Assembly: GCA_016215025.1 (NCBI GenBank)
Contig: JACRMI010000025.1
Coordinates: forward strand, 32,192 to 96,191
Source of the DNA: Chloroflexota bacterium
Lineage (GTDB): Bacteria > Chloroflexota > Anaerolineae > UBA4142
Direction: 5' to 3'
Length of the DNA: 64,000 nucleotides
Under the pieces are notes generated by a model, which saw only the letters and a list, made by a program, of their open reading frames with translations, did no database searches and was not told the DNA's origin. Of this stretch, positions 1-8,192 are shown piece by piece; the stretch's first letter is position 1, and every line of letters starts with the position of its first letter. The position numbers and the translations under genes are program-made.

Positions 1-1
1 G

Positions 2-97
2 CACACGGCTTCCGAAGTTGTCGCGCAAGCGATTGTGAATGCAGTGAATGCGGCGGAAACGCTGCACGGCATACCAGCAAGAAAAGACCTCAAGTAA
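2..97 (+). CDS. C-terminal end of a protein, possibly a P1 (DmpA-like) peptidase
   Basis: An open frame enters from the left edge and stops at a TAA at 95-97, giving 31 visible residues. The tail contains an alanine-rich helix (EAVxNAxxAAET-like, read here as QAIVNAVNAAETLHG) that resembles the C-terminus of DmpA/P1-family aminopeptidases. That assignment rests only on memory of the family pattern over a few residues and could be wrong. The start and any catalytic residues lie outside the window. Confidence 0.4.
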   Translation, partial: HTASEVVAQAIVNAVNAAETLHGIPARKDLK

Positions 98-181
98 TTT
101 TGGATTTTAGATTTGCGATTTTGGATTCACCATTTGACGGGGAGGGGTTGTCAATCCAAAATCTAAAATCGGAAATTGGAA
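98..181. repeat. A/T-rich inverted repeat before coaX
   Basis: The spacer holds variations of ATTTTGGATTTTAGATTT and their reverse complement (AATCCAAAATCTAAAATC), so it can fold into an imperfect hairpin. Similar text (GGAATCTGGAATTTGGATTT) recurs near 34.23 kb, so it appears to be a dispersed simple repeat. No convincing promoter was seen in it. Confidence 0.5.
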
Positions 182-961
182 ATGGCAACGATTCTTTTAT
201 TCGACATTGGCAACACTCACATTTCGCTCGGCGCATATCGCGGCGACGAACTCGTTTCGACTTGGCGCATCACGACGCGTGTGGACGGCACACCCGACGA
301 GTATGCGGTGATGCTTCGATCACTCTTTAGACAAAAAGGCGCGAACGGAATTGCATTCGATGGCAGCGCGATTGCATCATCAGTGCCGCCGCTCGTATCG
401 ACGTTTGCGGAATTGTGCGAAAAGCATCTGGGTTTGAGACCCGTTATCGTCGGTCCCGGCGTCAAGACCGGGTTGAACATTCGCACCGATTCGCCGCGCG
501 AGGTGGGCGCTGATCGCATTGCGAATGCCGTTGCGGTGAAAAAACTTTATGGCGTGCCAGCCATCGTCATCGATTTCAGTCCACTGGCGACCATCTTCGA
601 TGCGTTGAGCGATGCAGGTGATTATCTCGGTACGGCTATCGCGCCTGGTCTGACGACCTCCGCCGATGCGTTATTCATGCACGCGGCGCAATTGCCGCGA
701 GTTGAACTCGCCGCGCCCGCATCGAAAAGTCCAATCGGTAAAAACACAGTTGCTTCGGTCCAAGCCGGATTGATTTATGGCTACGTCGCGCTTGTGGAAG
801 GAATGATCGCGCGGGTGAAAAAAGAACTGGGCGCACGTGCGCGTGTGATCGGCACCGGAGAAATGGTGAATCTAATCGCCGTTGAGACAAAAGCAATTGA
901 TGTAGTAGACGAAGGGTTAACGTTGAAGGGGCTAAAGATGATTTATGAGATGAATGTATAA
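182..961 (+). CDS. coaX: Type III pantothenate kinase with an altered phosphate-binding motif
   Basis: Cytosolic ATP-dependent phosphorylation of pantothenate, the first step of coenzyme A synthesis. The 259-residue protein opens with the ASKHA phosphate motif DIGNT (residues 7-11) and has the GADRIANAVA segment carrying the catalytic aspartate of CoaX, both typical of the family; length is also usual. The second phosphate motif, normally DFGTATTFD, reads DFSPLATIFD here, with an extra residue and loss of the Gly-Thr pair (bases about 571-600). ATG at 182 is chosen over an in-frame TTG at 176 because it directly precedes the family N-terminus. The stop codon abuts the next gene's ATG, so the two are cotranscribed. 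Activity is uncertain because of the motif change. Confidence 0.88.
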   Translation: MATILLFDIGNTHISLGAYRGDELVSTWRITTRVDGTPDEYAVMLRSLFRQKGANGIAFDGSAIASSVPPLVSTFAELCEKHLGLRPVIVGPGVKTGLNIRTDSPREVGADRIANAVAVKKLYGVPAIVIDFSPLATIFDALSDAGDYLGTAIAPGLTTSADALFMHAAQLPRVELAAPASKSPIGKNTVASVQAGLIYGYVALVEGMIARVKKELGARARVIGTGEMVNLIAVETKAIDVVDEGLTLKGLKMIYEMNV

Positions 962-1879
962 ATGAAAACTCAACTCATCATCAATCCTACCTCCGCGCGC
1001 GGCGTCATGCAAAAGCGTTGGCATGAGGTCGAGGCGATACTGCGTGCAGAAGGTTTTGAATATCAAGCGGTGTTCACCGAACACAAGGGACACGCTACGC
1101 AACTCGCTCGCGCCGCACTTGAAGCTGGCTTTGATCTGATCGTCGTTGTTGGCGGCGATGGGACAACGTACGAGGTTGTGAATGGAATGCTCGATGCAGA
1201 TGGTCGTGCCATTAATCCGAACGCCGCATTGGGCATTATCACGAGCGGCACGGGCGCAGACTTTGTGCGCAGCGTCGGCATTCCGGGCGACACTCTTGCT
1301 TCGGCAAGGCAACTGGCGCGCGCGACAACCACGCGGCCGCTCGATATCGGCGAAATCGTGTACTGCGTCGATGGCAAAGAGACGCGCACTTTTTTTGCGA
1401 ACGTCGCGGGCATGGGCTTTGACGCCGAGGTGATCGAACGCACCGAGCGTGGCGGCAAACATGCGGGCGGGACGATTCCGTATCTCACGACCCTCCTCAG
1501 CACGATTTCGTCTTATCGCAACAAAGAGGTCGTCGTGAAAATCAATGACCGAAAAATCGAAGGCGTCATGAATTCGGTCGTCGTTTGCAATGGCAAGTAC
1601 TTTGGCGGCGGCATGATGATTAGTCCCAATTCAAAAATTGACGATGGAAAATTCCACGTCATCACTCTTGGCAATTTTGGTACGTTTGAAGTGATGCTGA
1701 ACACGCCGCGATTGTATAATGGCACGATTCTCACACATCCCAAAGTGTCAGAGTATCAAGCGAAAACTGTGGCGGTCGAATCGAAACAGCGAATGTTGAT
1801 CCAAGCCGACGGCGAGTTGGTGGGACCGGGGCCGGCGACGTTTCGCATTCTGCCAGCAGCGTTGAAACTGCGCGCATAG
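962..1879 (+). CDS. Diacylglycerol/lipid kinase family protein (DagK/YegS type)
   Basis: A 305-residue protein of the DAGK catalytic family, which transfers phosphate from ATP to lipid alcohols such as diacylglycerol, probably at the inner face of the membrane. The N-terminus INPTSARG and the nucleotide-binding GGDGT motif (about residues 63-67) followed by TYEVVNG are diagnostic, as is GTGADFVR further on. The C-terminal beta-sandwich with QADGE (near residue 280) matches YegS/DgkB. It starts one base after the coaX stop, so translation is probably coupled. The exact lipid substrate cannot be read from the sequence. Confidence 0.88.
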   Translation: MKTQLIINPTSARGVMQKRWHEVEAILRAEGFEYQAVFTEHKGHATQLARAALEAGFDLIVVVGGDGTTYEVVNGMLDADGRAINPNAALGIITSGTGADFVRSVGIPGDTLASARQLARATTTRPLDIGEIVYCVDGKETRTFFANVAGMGFDAEVIERTERGGKHAGGTIPYLTTLLSTISSYRNKEVVVKINDRKIEGVMNSVVVCNGKYFGGGMMISPNSKIDDGKFHVITLGNFGTFEVMLNTPRLYNGTILTHPKVSEYQAKTVAVESKQRMLIQADGELVGPGPATFRILPAALKLRA

Positions 1880-1883
1880 GTCA

Positions 1884-1944
1884 AGTTCCCCCAAATTCCC
1901 CAGAGTTCTTCCGAGGGATTTAGGGGAACTCAGAGGAACTCTGT
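1884..1944. repeat. GGAACT inverted repeat upstream of rlmI
   Basis: This spacer has CCCCAGAGTTCTTCC on one side and GGGGAACTCAGAGGAACTC on the other, forming an imperfect hairpin. A related repeat lies upstream of rpsP at 27.41-27.48 kb, and both end in GGAACTCTGTG. Here the GTG inside that repeat is the best start codon of the methyltransferase, so the repeat supplies the translation start region. Confidence 0.55.
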
Positions 1945-3169
1945 GACTCCAACGATTACTCTCAAACCTGGCAAAGAAAAACCTCTTCTCGCGCATCATC
2001 CTTGGATTTTCTCCGGCGCGATTGCGCGCGCGGATGACGCACATGATGGCGACACGGTCGATGTTCGCGATGCGGCGGGACGCTTTATCGCGCGTGGATA
2101 TTACAATTCGCGGTCGCAGATCGCTGTGCGACTATGGACATGGAACGATGAGCCAATCGACAGCGCGTTTTTCCGCAAGCGCATCGTCAATGCGATTGAT
2201 TTACGCCAGTCATTGATCGAAACGGATGCGACAAATGCGTATCGCATCGTCAACGCGGAAAGCGATTTTCTGCCTGGCTTGATCATGGATCGCTACTCCG
2301 ATTTTGTCGTGTTGCAATTTCTGACACTGGGTGTTGAGCAACGCAAAAATGAAATCGTCGAATTGGTTCAAGAAATTCTGGAACCTGAGGGCATCTACGA
2401 GCGCAGTGATGTGGACGTGCGCGAAAAAGAGGGGCTGCAATCAGTTGTTGGCAGCTTGCGAGGAGCGGAACCGACGGAATTGATCGAGATTCAAGAAAAC
2501 GATTCGCGATTGTTGGTGGACGTGAGACGCGGACACAAGACAGGGTTTTATCTTGATCAACGCGAGAATCGCAAACGAGTGGCAAAAGACCTGACAGGTT
2601 TCATCGGCTCCGTAGGAGCCGCAAAGCCTGTCAGGTCTCCGGAGATTCTGAACGTCTTTTCTTACAGTGGCGGTTTTTCAGTTTATGCGTGTGCGGCAAA
2701 TGAAACGGCACGCGTTATCAATCTGGATGCGTCGGGCGATGCGTTGACGCTGGCGCGCGAGAATATGCGCTTGAATGGTTGCGACGAGCGCGGCGAATTT
2801 GTCGATGGTGATGCGTTTCTGGTTCTACGCAAATATCGGGACATGGGAAAATCGTTTGATGCGATCATCCTCGACCCGCCGAAATTTGTTCATGCGCAAT
2901 CGCAATTGCATTCTGGATTGCGCGGTTACAAGGACATCAATTTGCTTGCGTTTAAATTATGCAAGCCCGGTGGAATCCTCGCCACATTTTCATGTTCTGG
3001 TCAGGTGAGCGCAGAATTATTTCAAAAGGTTGTTTTTGAAGCAGCAACCGATGCCAAGCGCGATGCACAAATCATTGCGAAACTTTCGCAATCACCCGAC
3101 CATCCGATTTTACTTTCGTTCCCTGAGTCGGAATATCTCAAAGGAATTATTTGTCATGTGGTCGCCTAG
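1943..3169 (+). CDS. rlmI: PUA-domain 23S rRNA (cytosine-C5) methyltransferase, RlmI-like
   Basis: SAM-dependent methylation of 23S rRNA (RlmI family). The 408-residue protein starts with a PUA RNA-binding domain (LKPGKEKPLLAHHPWIFSGAI), then the EEYRE-like linker and the methyltransferase core: SAM motif I NVFSYSGGFSVYA, motif IV DPPKF and the catalytic cysteine in FSCSGQ (about residue 352). GTG at 1943 is the only start preserving the PUA domain, preceded by GAGGAACT. Residues about 216-232 (DLTGFIGSVGAAKPVRS), just before motif I, are encoded entirely by a 52-base palindromic repeat, an in-frame insertion relative to what the family normally has. It likely forms an exposed loop. Confidence 0.87.
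   Translation: MTPTITLKPGKEKPLLAHHPWIFSGAIARADDAHDGDTVDVRDAAGRFIARGYYNSRSQIAVRLWTWNDEPIDSAFFRKRIVNAIDLRQSLIETDATNAYRIVNAESDFLPGLIMDRYSDFVVLQFLTLGVEQRKNEIVELVQEILEPEGIYERSDVDVREKEGLQSVVGSLRGAEPTELIEIQENDSRLLVDVRRGHKTGFYLDQRENRKRVAKDLTGFIGSVGAAKPVRSPEILNVFSYSGGFSVYACAANETARVINLDASGDALTLARENMRLNGCDERGEFVDGDAFLVLRKYRDMGKSFDAIILDPPKFVHAQSQLHSGLRGYKDINLLAFKLCKPGGILATFSCSGQVSAELFQKVVFEAATDAKRDAQIIAKLSQSPDHPILLSFPESEYLKGIICHVVA
2587..2638. repeat. Nested palindromic element inserted in frame in rlmI
   Basis: Outer arms AGACCTGACAGG (2587-2598) and CCTGTCAGGTCT (2627-2638) pair perfectly over 12 bp. Inner arms CGGCTCC (2605-2611) and GGAGCCG (2615-2621) flank a GTA loop. The element is a multiple-of-three insertion compatible with the reading frame. 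Related copies lie at 19.53, 25.66 and 34.73 kb. Confidence 0.85.
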
Positions 3170-3209
3170 TCTTGTAGTCGATTGACTATTTGACGAATCG
3201 ACTATATGT

Positions 3210-5228
3210 CTATGAGACTATCCGACTACGCGACTTGGACCTCCAGCGCCAGATCAAAATCCCCGCGCCGATCAATTCAATTCCCGCTACGATAATTCCC
3301 ACGCGCTCCGGTCGCCAGCTTGACGGCGACCATTCGAGTGTACGCGCGCCACATGCATCGACCCGCGCTTCGTCTGTGCCTGCTCGATACGTGACGCGTC
3401 CCAACGCCAATGCATTTTGCCAGCCACGCTGCGCGTACGAAAGCAGCGCGCGCTTGAGTTGCGCTTCGACATCGTTTGGGGATGCTACATCCAATGATGA
3501 GAGATTTTTCAAAATGTCGCTGATTTGCAAATTGAATTCATTACACGCCGACGAAAGATCAAGGTCTTCGCGATAGCGGATTGTGTGTGTAAAGAGTTCA
3601 TCCGCCTCGCTCCATTCGACATTATCGGGGGCGATAACGGCGCGCAGTAGCGCCCAGTCGGCGCGACTCGGTAACAGTCGGGCGAGCGCATCCAACTTGG
3701 TGGCAAGTTCCGCGCGGCTGTTGAAAGCGACATTGATGACGAGCGCAACATTCGAGCCATCACTTGCGAGGTTTGCATCGACGCCTGCTTGCCGCAGTTG
3801 CGCAATAGTGCCACTCGCGGCGTTTTGCATTTCGGCGACAGAAAAATACGGCGCAAGCGAAAAAATCATTGAGCGCGATTGCGACGACGTGGTGACTTCG
3901 GCGCGGGTCACGTAAAACAAAGGCGGCGAAAATTGCGTCATGAATTTATCGCCGAGTGCGGCACGTGCTTTGGTCGATGCCGTCGCCGCGTCGCTTTGAT
4001 CGATCAACGCACGCCCCCAGGCAAGGTTCAATGCGCGTCGTTGCGTGTTCATTCTCTCAGTCGTGAACAGCGGACCCGCGCCATTAGGCGCGAGGGTACT
4101 GGCTTTATCGAAATAGGTTGACGCGTTGGCGAAATCTTGGCGCGTCTGCGCATCGACGCCGAGATAAAAATAATCTTCGGCGAGTTGCTTGCGCACAGTG
4201 GCATCATTCGCGGCAAGTGATTCCCATTGCGCAACCGCCAGCGACAAGTAAGCGGGATTGCGTGGACCTGCTGCAGGACCTGCGCGCGATTCGTAAATCG
4301 CACCCAACGCTTGCCGCGCTGTGCGATTGTTGGCGTCGAGGCGGACAGCGGTTTCCAATTCGGCGACGGCTTGCATGGCGAAACTATCGCGGCGGGGGGA
4401 ATCGGCGGCGGCGAGTTGACGCAGCAGGTTGCCCAGATTCGCGTGCGCATTCGCATCGTTTGCATTTTGTTGCGCGACGCGGCGCTTGGTGTTCAAGTCG
4501 CTCCAGACCGACGGTCGCAAAATGGTGAGCGATGGATTCGAGACGGGTTCTTTGTTGGTGAATCGCCACGTGATACTTGATCCGTCGAATTCGGGATTGG
4601 GTGGATCGTACGCGACGATTTGCTCAAGCGTGGTCGATTCGGGGAAATTTATGGTGAGACGCGCGCTACCGATGCTGCCCTTCCAATCGGTTGCCGATGT
4701 GAGTCCATAATAAAATCGTGGCATCGCGCTATCGCCCAGGTCTTGCGCGAAATCGAATCGAACGGTTTTCTTGTCGTCGGTGTCGAGTGGAACCGTAAAC
4801 GTGTACCAATCGACAGAGCGAACCACCCCGCCGACTTTCAAATCCGCCTTGCCACGATTGATCGTTCTAACTCTAGTCCCATCGATGCTAACGGAAAAAT
4901 TATTGAATCGACTGGGATCGAAGGTGTATTGATCGCCGCCCCATGCTGGAAAGCCAACCGGTGCGACGGTGTCAGATACACGATCGGTGTTATGCAGTTT
5001 GAATGTGGAATAACCGCTGATGATCGTGTGCCCATTGATTTCGATGAGGTCCGCGTCCAACGTCAGCGCGACGAGTTCAACCGACAAATCGCGTTGCTGA
5101 GGAACGAGTGCGACGGGAACAAAAATCGGTGCGGGAGATTGAGCCAGGGTAGTGGGGATGGCGCTCAACGCGAGCGCGATGAAAAGAATGCTGGACGCAA
5201 AAAGGAGACGACTAGTCGATAACTTCAT
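3210..5228 (-). CDS. Membrane-anchored exported protein with TPR region, function unknown
   Basis: A 672-residue protein with a signal peptide (MKLSTSRLLFASSILFIALALS, cleavage probably after the TLA of IPTTLAQ), an N-terminal beta-rich domain (about 35-270), a TPR-like helical region (about 280-440), a further alpha/beta part and a C-terminal transmembrane helix (VGIIVAGIELIGAGILIW) with an arginine-rich cytoplasmic end. It should sit outside the cytoplasmic membrane, tethered at its C-terminus. It is the last gene of a four-gene minus-strand operon, 21 bases after the histidine kinase, so it may be a cell-surface partner of that signalling set. I do not recognise a named family. Confidence 0.75.
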   Translation of the reverse strand: MKLSTSRLLFASSILFIALALSAIPTTLAQSPAPIFVPVALVPQQRDLSVELVALTLDADLIEINGHTIISGYSTFKLHNTDRVSDTVAPVGFPAWGGDQYTFDPSRFNNFSVSIDGTRVRTINRGKADLKVGGVVRSVDWYTFTVPLDTDDKKTVRFDFAQDLGDSAMPRFYYGLTSATDWKGSIGSARLTINFPESTTLEQIVAYDPPNPEFDGSSITWRFTNKEPVSNPSLTILRPSVWSDLNTKRRVAQQNANDANAHANLGNLLRQLAAADSPRRDSFAMQAVAELETAVRLDANNRTARQALGAIYESRAGPAAGPRNPAYLSLAVAQWESLAANDATVRKQLAEDYFYLGVDAQTRQDFANASTYFDKASTLAPNGAGPLFTTERMNTQRRALNLAWGRALIDQSDAATASTKARAALGDKFMTQFSPPLFYVTRAEVTTSSQSRSMIFSLAPYFSVAEMQNAASGTIAQLRQAGVDANLASDGSNVALVINVAFNSRAELATKLDALARLLPSRADWALLRAVIAPDNVEWSEADELFTHTIRYREDLDLSSACNEFNLQISDILKNLSSLDVASPNDVEAQLKRALLSYAQRGWQNALALGRVTYRAGTDEARVDACGARTLEWSPSSWRPERVGIIVAGIELIGAGILIWRWRSKSRSRIVS

Positions 5229-5249
5229 TCGAGTTGAAGGGAAGTGGAA

Positions 5250-6497
5250 TCAAAACAAGCGCGCCGATCGTCGTGGTTCATTCAAGGGTAGGACCAATGT
5301 AACCGTGGTGCCTTTGCCTGGCTCGCTGTCGATGGTTAACTTGCCGTGGCAAAGTTCCGCGCGCTCTTTCATGTTGAGGAGACCCAGGTTGCCGCGTTGC
5401 GCGTACGCCTCTTCGACGCTTACCACATCGAACCCGCGTCCGTCGTCGCGCACGCTGAGTGTAAGCGATTCGCTGCTCTTTTTCACGGCAATCGTAACCG
5501 TTTCGGCGTGGGCGTGTTTTTTGGCATTGCCCACCGCCTCTTGAATGATCGAAAACGCAGCGCCTTCGACCTTTGGCTCGAACCGAATCTTGGAAGCGTC
5601 GGTGTCGAGTTGCAATTTCAAATTGGTATCGCCACTTTGCCGTTCGACGTAAATTTGAATGGCGGCGCAAATGCCTTGAGTTTCCAATGCGACCGGACGC
5701 AAATCGAACAACATGTTGCGAACTTGGTGCAATGCCTGGGTCGAAAGGCGTTCGAGTTCGGCAAGCTCTGCTTCGGCGCGCGCAGGTTCGCGTTCGATGA
5801 CTTGCTTAAGAAAGCGCAAGCCCATAATCACCGCAGACAAAAGTTGCGAAGGTCCGTCATGTAATTCACGCGCCAACTCGTGACGAACTTCTTCTTCGAC
5901 GGCGAGCAAGCGGTCACGTTCGGCAACCACTTGTTGATACAAGCGCGCATTTTCGATGAGCACGGCGGATTGACCGGCGAAGGCGAGCAACAAGTCTTGA
6001 TCGTCGGGGTTGAATTTCTCGCCCGATTTTTTATTGATAATTTCGATGACGCCGATGCAGCGATTTTTGTAGATGAGTGGTGCAGCGACCATCGCCGTCG
6101 TGCGGAATTTGAAATTACGGTCGATGCGATTGAGGAAACGGGGATCGATGGCGGCGTCGTGAACGATCACCGGACGCTTGCGTGAAAATACCCAACCCGC
6201 AATGCCTTCATCGCTCTTGATACGTTTGTTGCGGAGGACTTTGCCGCTGCCGCCTTGCACGACTTGGAAAACGAGTTCCTTCTGAGCAGGATCGTACAGT
6301 AAAAGAGAACCGGCGCTGGCGCGCATGACATCGACGGCTGAAGACAGGATTAATGCGAGAAGTCGATTGAGTCCTAGTTCAGACGAAAAAGTCAGAGCAA
6401 CTTCTTGCAACGCTTCGAGCGCGGCTATTCGTTGTTCTAAATTGGAAAGGGTAGTGGCTTTATCTTCTGCGTGTGTACGCGATGAGGCTTTGGGCAT
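5250..6497 (-). CDS. GAF-domain sensor histidine kinase (NarL/DesK class)
   Basis: A 415-residue soluble kinase. A short coiled coil leads into a GAF sensor domain (about 28-185), then a HisKA_3 dimerisation region with phospho-acceptor His213 in ARELHDGPSQLL, and a HATPase domain whose N box (IIQEAVGNAKKHA), DDGRGFD and GLLNMKERA segments are intact. It should autophosphorylate in response to a ligand on GAF and pass phosphate to a NarL-type regulator, but no regulator with an HTH is encoded next to it. Only three bases separate it from the patatin gene upstream, so it is cotranscribed with the cyclase and lipase genes. Confidence 0.88.
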   Translation of the reverse strand: MPKASSRTHAEDKATTLSNLEQRIAALEALQEVALTFSSELGLNRLLALILSSAVDVMRASAGSLLLYDPAQKELVFQVVQGGSGKVLRNKRIKSDEGIAGWVFSRKRPVIVHDAAIDPRFLNRIDRNFKFRTTAMVAAPLIYKNRCIGVIEIINKKSGEKFNPDDQDLLLAFAGQSAVLIENARLYQQVVAERDRLLAVEEEVRHELARELHDGPSQLLSAVIMGLRFLKQVIEREPARAEAELAELERLSTQALHQVRNMLFDLRPVALETQGICAAIQIYVERQSGDTNLKLQLDTDASKIRFEPKVEGAAFSIIQEAVGNAKKHAHAETVTIAVKKSSESLTLSVRDDGRGFDVVSVEEAYAQRGNLGLLNMKERAELCHGKLTIDSEPGKGTTVTLVLPLNEPRRSARLF

Positions 6498-6500
6498 AGA

Positions 6501-8183
6501 TTACAAAGTTGCAGTGAGCGGCGGACGCGGTCGGGGCGCCAAACGCTGCCGAATGTTGGCGATTTGCTCGCGAGCGGCTTCTTCGCCACGTTTGATAATC
6601 TCGCCGTACTTGTCATATTCCATCGTACCGTATCGTTCAATGTCGGGTTGAATCAAAACATCCACGGCGCCCATGCGCGATTTGATGATTTCGCTTTCCA
6701 TGATTTCCATCGCGCCCATCAAGATGCCGACCACATTCGGCAGCTTGCCCTCGCGTTTCAATTCACGACGATGCAGGCGCTCTTCCAACCCAGGAATAAC
6801 ATTGCTGGCCAGAATGATGCTGATACCTTTATCGACCAGCAGTTGAGTGGGCACCGGATTGACCGAACCCCCATCGATCAAATAGCGTCCGGCGACGTGG
6901 GCAGGTTCGAGAATGCCGATGACGCTCATGCTGGCGCGCATCGCTTCCGCGACCGGACCGCGATCAAAAACGATTTCTTCGCCGGAGACCAAATCGGTGG
7001 CGACAATATACAACGGGATGGATAATTGATCAAACGATTTATTCTTGACCCACTTGCGCAAATAGTTCAAGACCATGTCGCCTTTGATGAGACCCGAACG
7101 CGGCGGAAGCCGAAAATCCCAATAACGAAAACCGGTGAGAAAACTGTATTGCCGTTGAACGCCAGCCGAAAATTGAATCATCTCGTCGACGGTTCGCCCG
7201 GCGGCATACATTGCGCCAAAAATTGCGCCTGCGCTCGTGCCCGCGATCATGTCGATGGGAATGCTTTCTTCTTCGAGAACGCGAAGCACGCCGATGTGGG
7301 CCATCCCGCGTGCGTTACCGCTTGACAACGCGATCCCGACAAGGCGTTGACAGATGCGACGGGCGGTGCGACGTAGCGCGGCATCATTATCTTCAGTGCG
7401 CCAGAATCCTTTCGACATGGTCGTGCGAAGCCAGTTCGGTTCTTTGCCGCCGATTTGCAACGTGATGTCTGCCAGTTCCATCGCTTTGAGGGTCAGTGGA
7501 GTTTCGTAGGGTGCGACAGACAAGAATACCCAGTAGTATTGCTCGACCAATTTACTCAAGCGATTGGCGAGTCCTTCGGGATCAAGAATGTTGTCGCCAC
7601 GCACGAGGCGAACATGCGCGAGCTGTAAGGTGATGGGATCAAGTGTTGTATTTGCCAAGCCGCCCAAATCGAGAATATAAACATCTTCGCCGGTGACTTG
7701 GGCGAGATGACGTGCTAACGTGGGGGCAGCAGTCCCTAGAATGGTTACGATGTTGAATTCATCGCGCACCGTCGCGGCGGTGTTCGAGCGCACAAGACGG
7801 CGTCCCAATTCCTGGGTCATCAAGACGGCGATTTGGGGATGCGTCTCTAAGAGTTCGTCGAGGTCATTCTTGCGGAGGACAAGCAAATCAGCGTCGATAA
7901 CGACGCGCGCGGTAGCCGAGCGGCGATCACCGAGCAGAACAGCCATTTCGCCAAAAAAATTACCGGGACCGAGATAATTAAAGATTTTTTCCTGGCTTGC
8001 TTTTTCCGATACAATCTTGATCTGCCCACTTTCGATCAAGTACATGCAATCGCCAGGTTCATCTTCCAAAAAGACGGCAGCGCCTTTGTGATAATGCTCG
8101 CGCTGCAAGCGACGCGAAATTGCCTCGAGAACGTTATCGTCGAGGTCAGAAAAGAAGGGAATTGTACGTAGGTTGTGCTTCAT
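6501..8183 (-). CDS. Cyclic-nucleotide-binding patatin-like phospholipase (NTE/RssA type)
   Basis: A 560-residue protein with the architecture of bacterial neuropathy-target-esterase homologues. Residues 1-125 are a CNB domain whose phosphate-binding cassette looks competent: Gly78-Glu79 and Arg88-x-Ala-Thr91. Residues 140-280 are a linker domain of the type seen in NTE-like proteins. Residues 283-510 are a patatin lipase with the nucleophile Ser317 in GTSAG and the catalytic Asp437 in DGG. The oxyanion loop reads SSGNARG rather than the usual GGGARG. Expected role: hydrolysis of membrane phospholipid acyl chains, gated by a cyclic nucleotide. It lies 9 bases downstream of a class III cyclase gene, which could supply that nucleotide. 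Confidence 0.88.
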   Translation of the reverse strand: MKHNLRTIPFFSDLDDNVLEAISRRLQREHYHKGAAVFLEDEPGDCMYLIESGQIKIVSEKASQEKIFNYLGPGNFFGEMAVLLGDRRSATARVVIDADLLVLRKNDLDELLETHPQIAVLMTQELGRRLVRSNTAATVRDEFNIVTILGTAAPTLARHLAQVTGEDVYILDLGGLANTTLDPITLQLAHVRLVRGDNILDPEGLANRLSKLVEQYYWVFLSVAPYETPLTLKAMELADITLQIGGKEPNWLRTTMSKGFWRTEDNDAALRRTARRICQRLVGIALSSGNARGMAHIGVLRVLEEESIPIDMIAGTSAGAIFGAMYAAGRTVDEMIQFSAGVQRQYSFLTGFRYWDFRLPPRSGLIKGDMVLNYLRKWVKNKSFDQLSIPLYIVATDLVSGEEIVFDRGPVAEAMRASMSVIGILEPAHVAGRYLIDGGSVNPVPTQLLVDKGISIILASNVIPGLEERLHRRELKREGKLPNVVGILMGAMEIMESEIIKSRMGAVDVLIQPDIERYGTMEYDKYGEIIKRGEEAAREQIANIRQRLAPRPRPPLTATL

Positions 8184-8192
8184 TCCAGAAAA

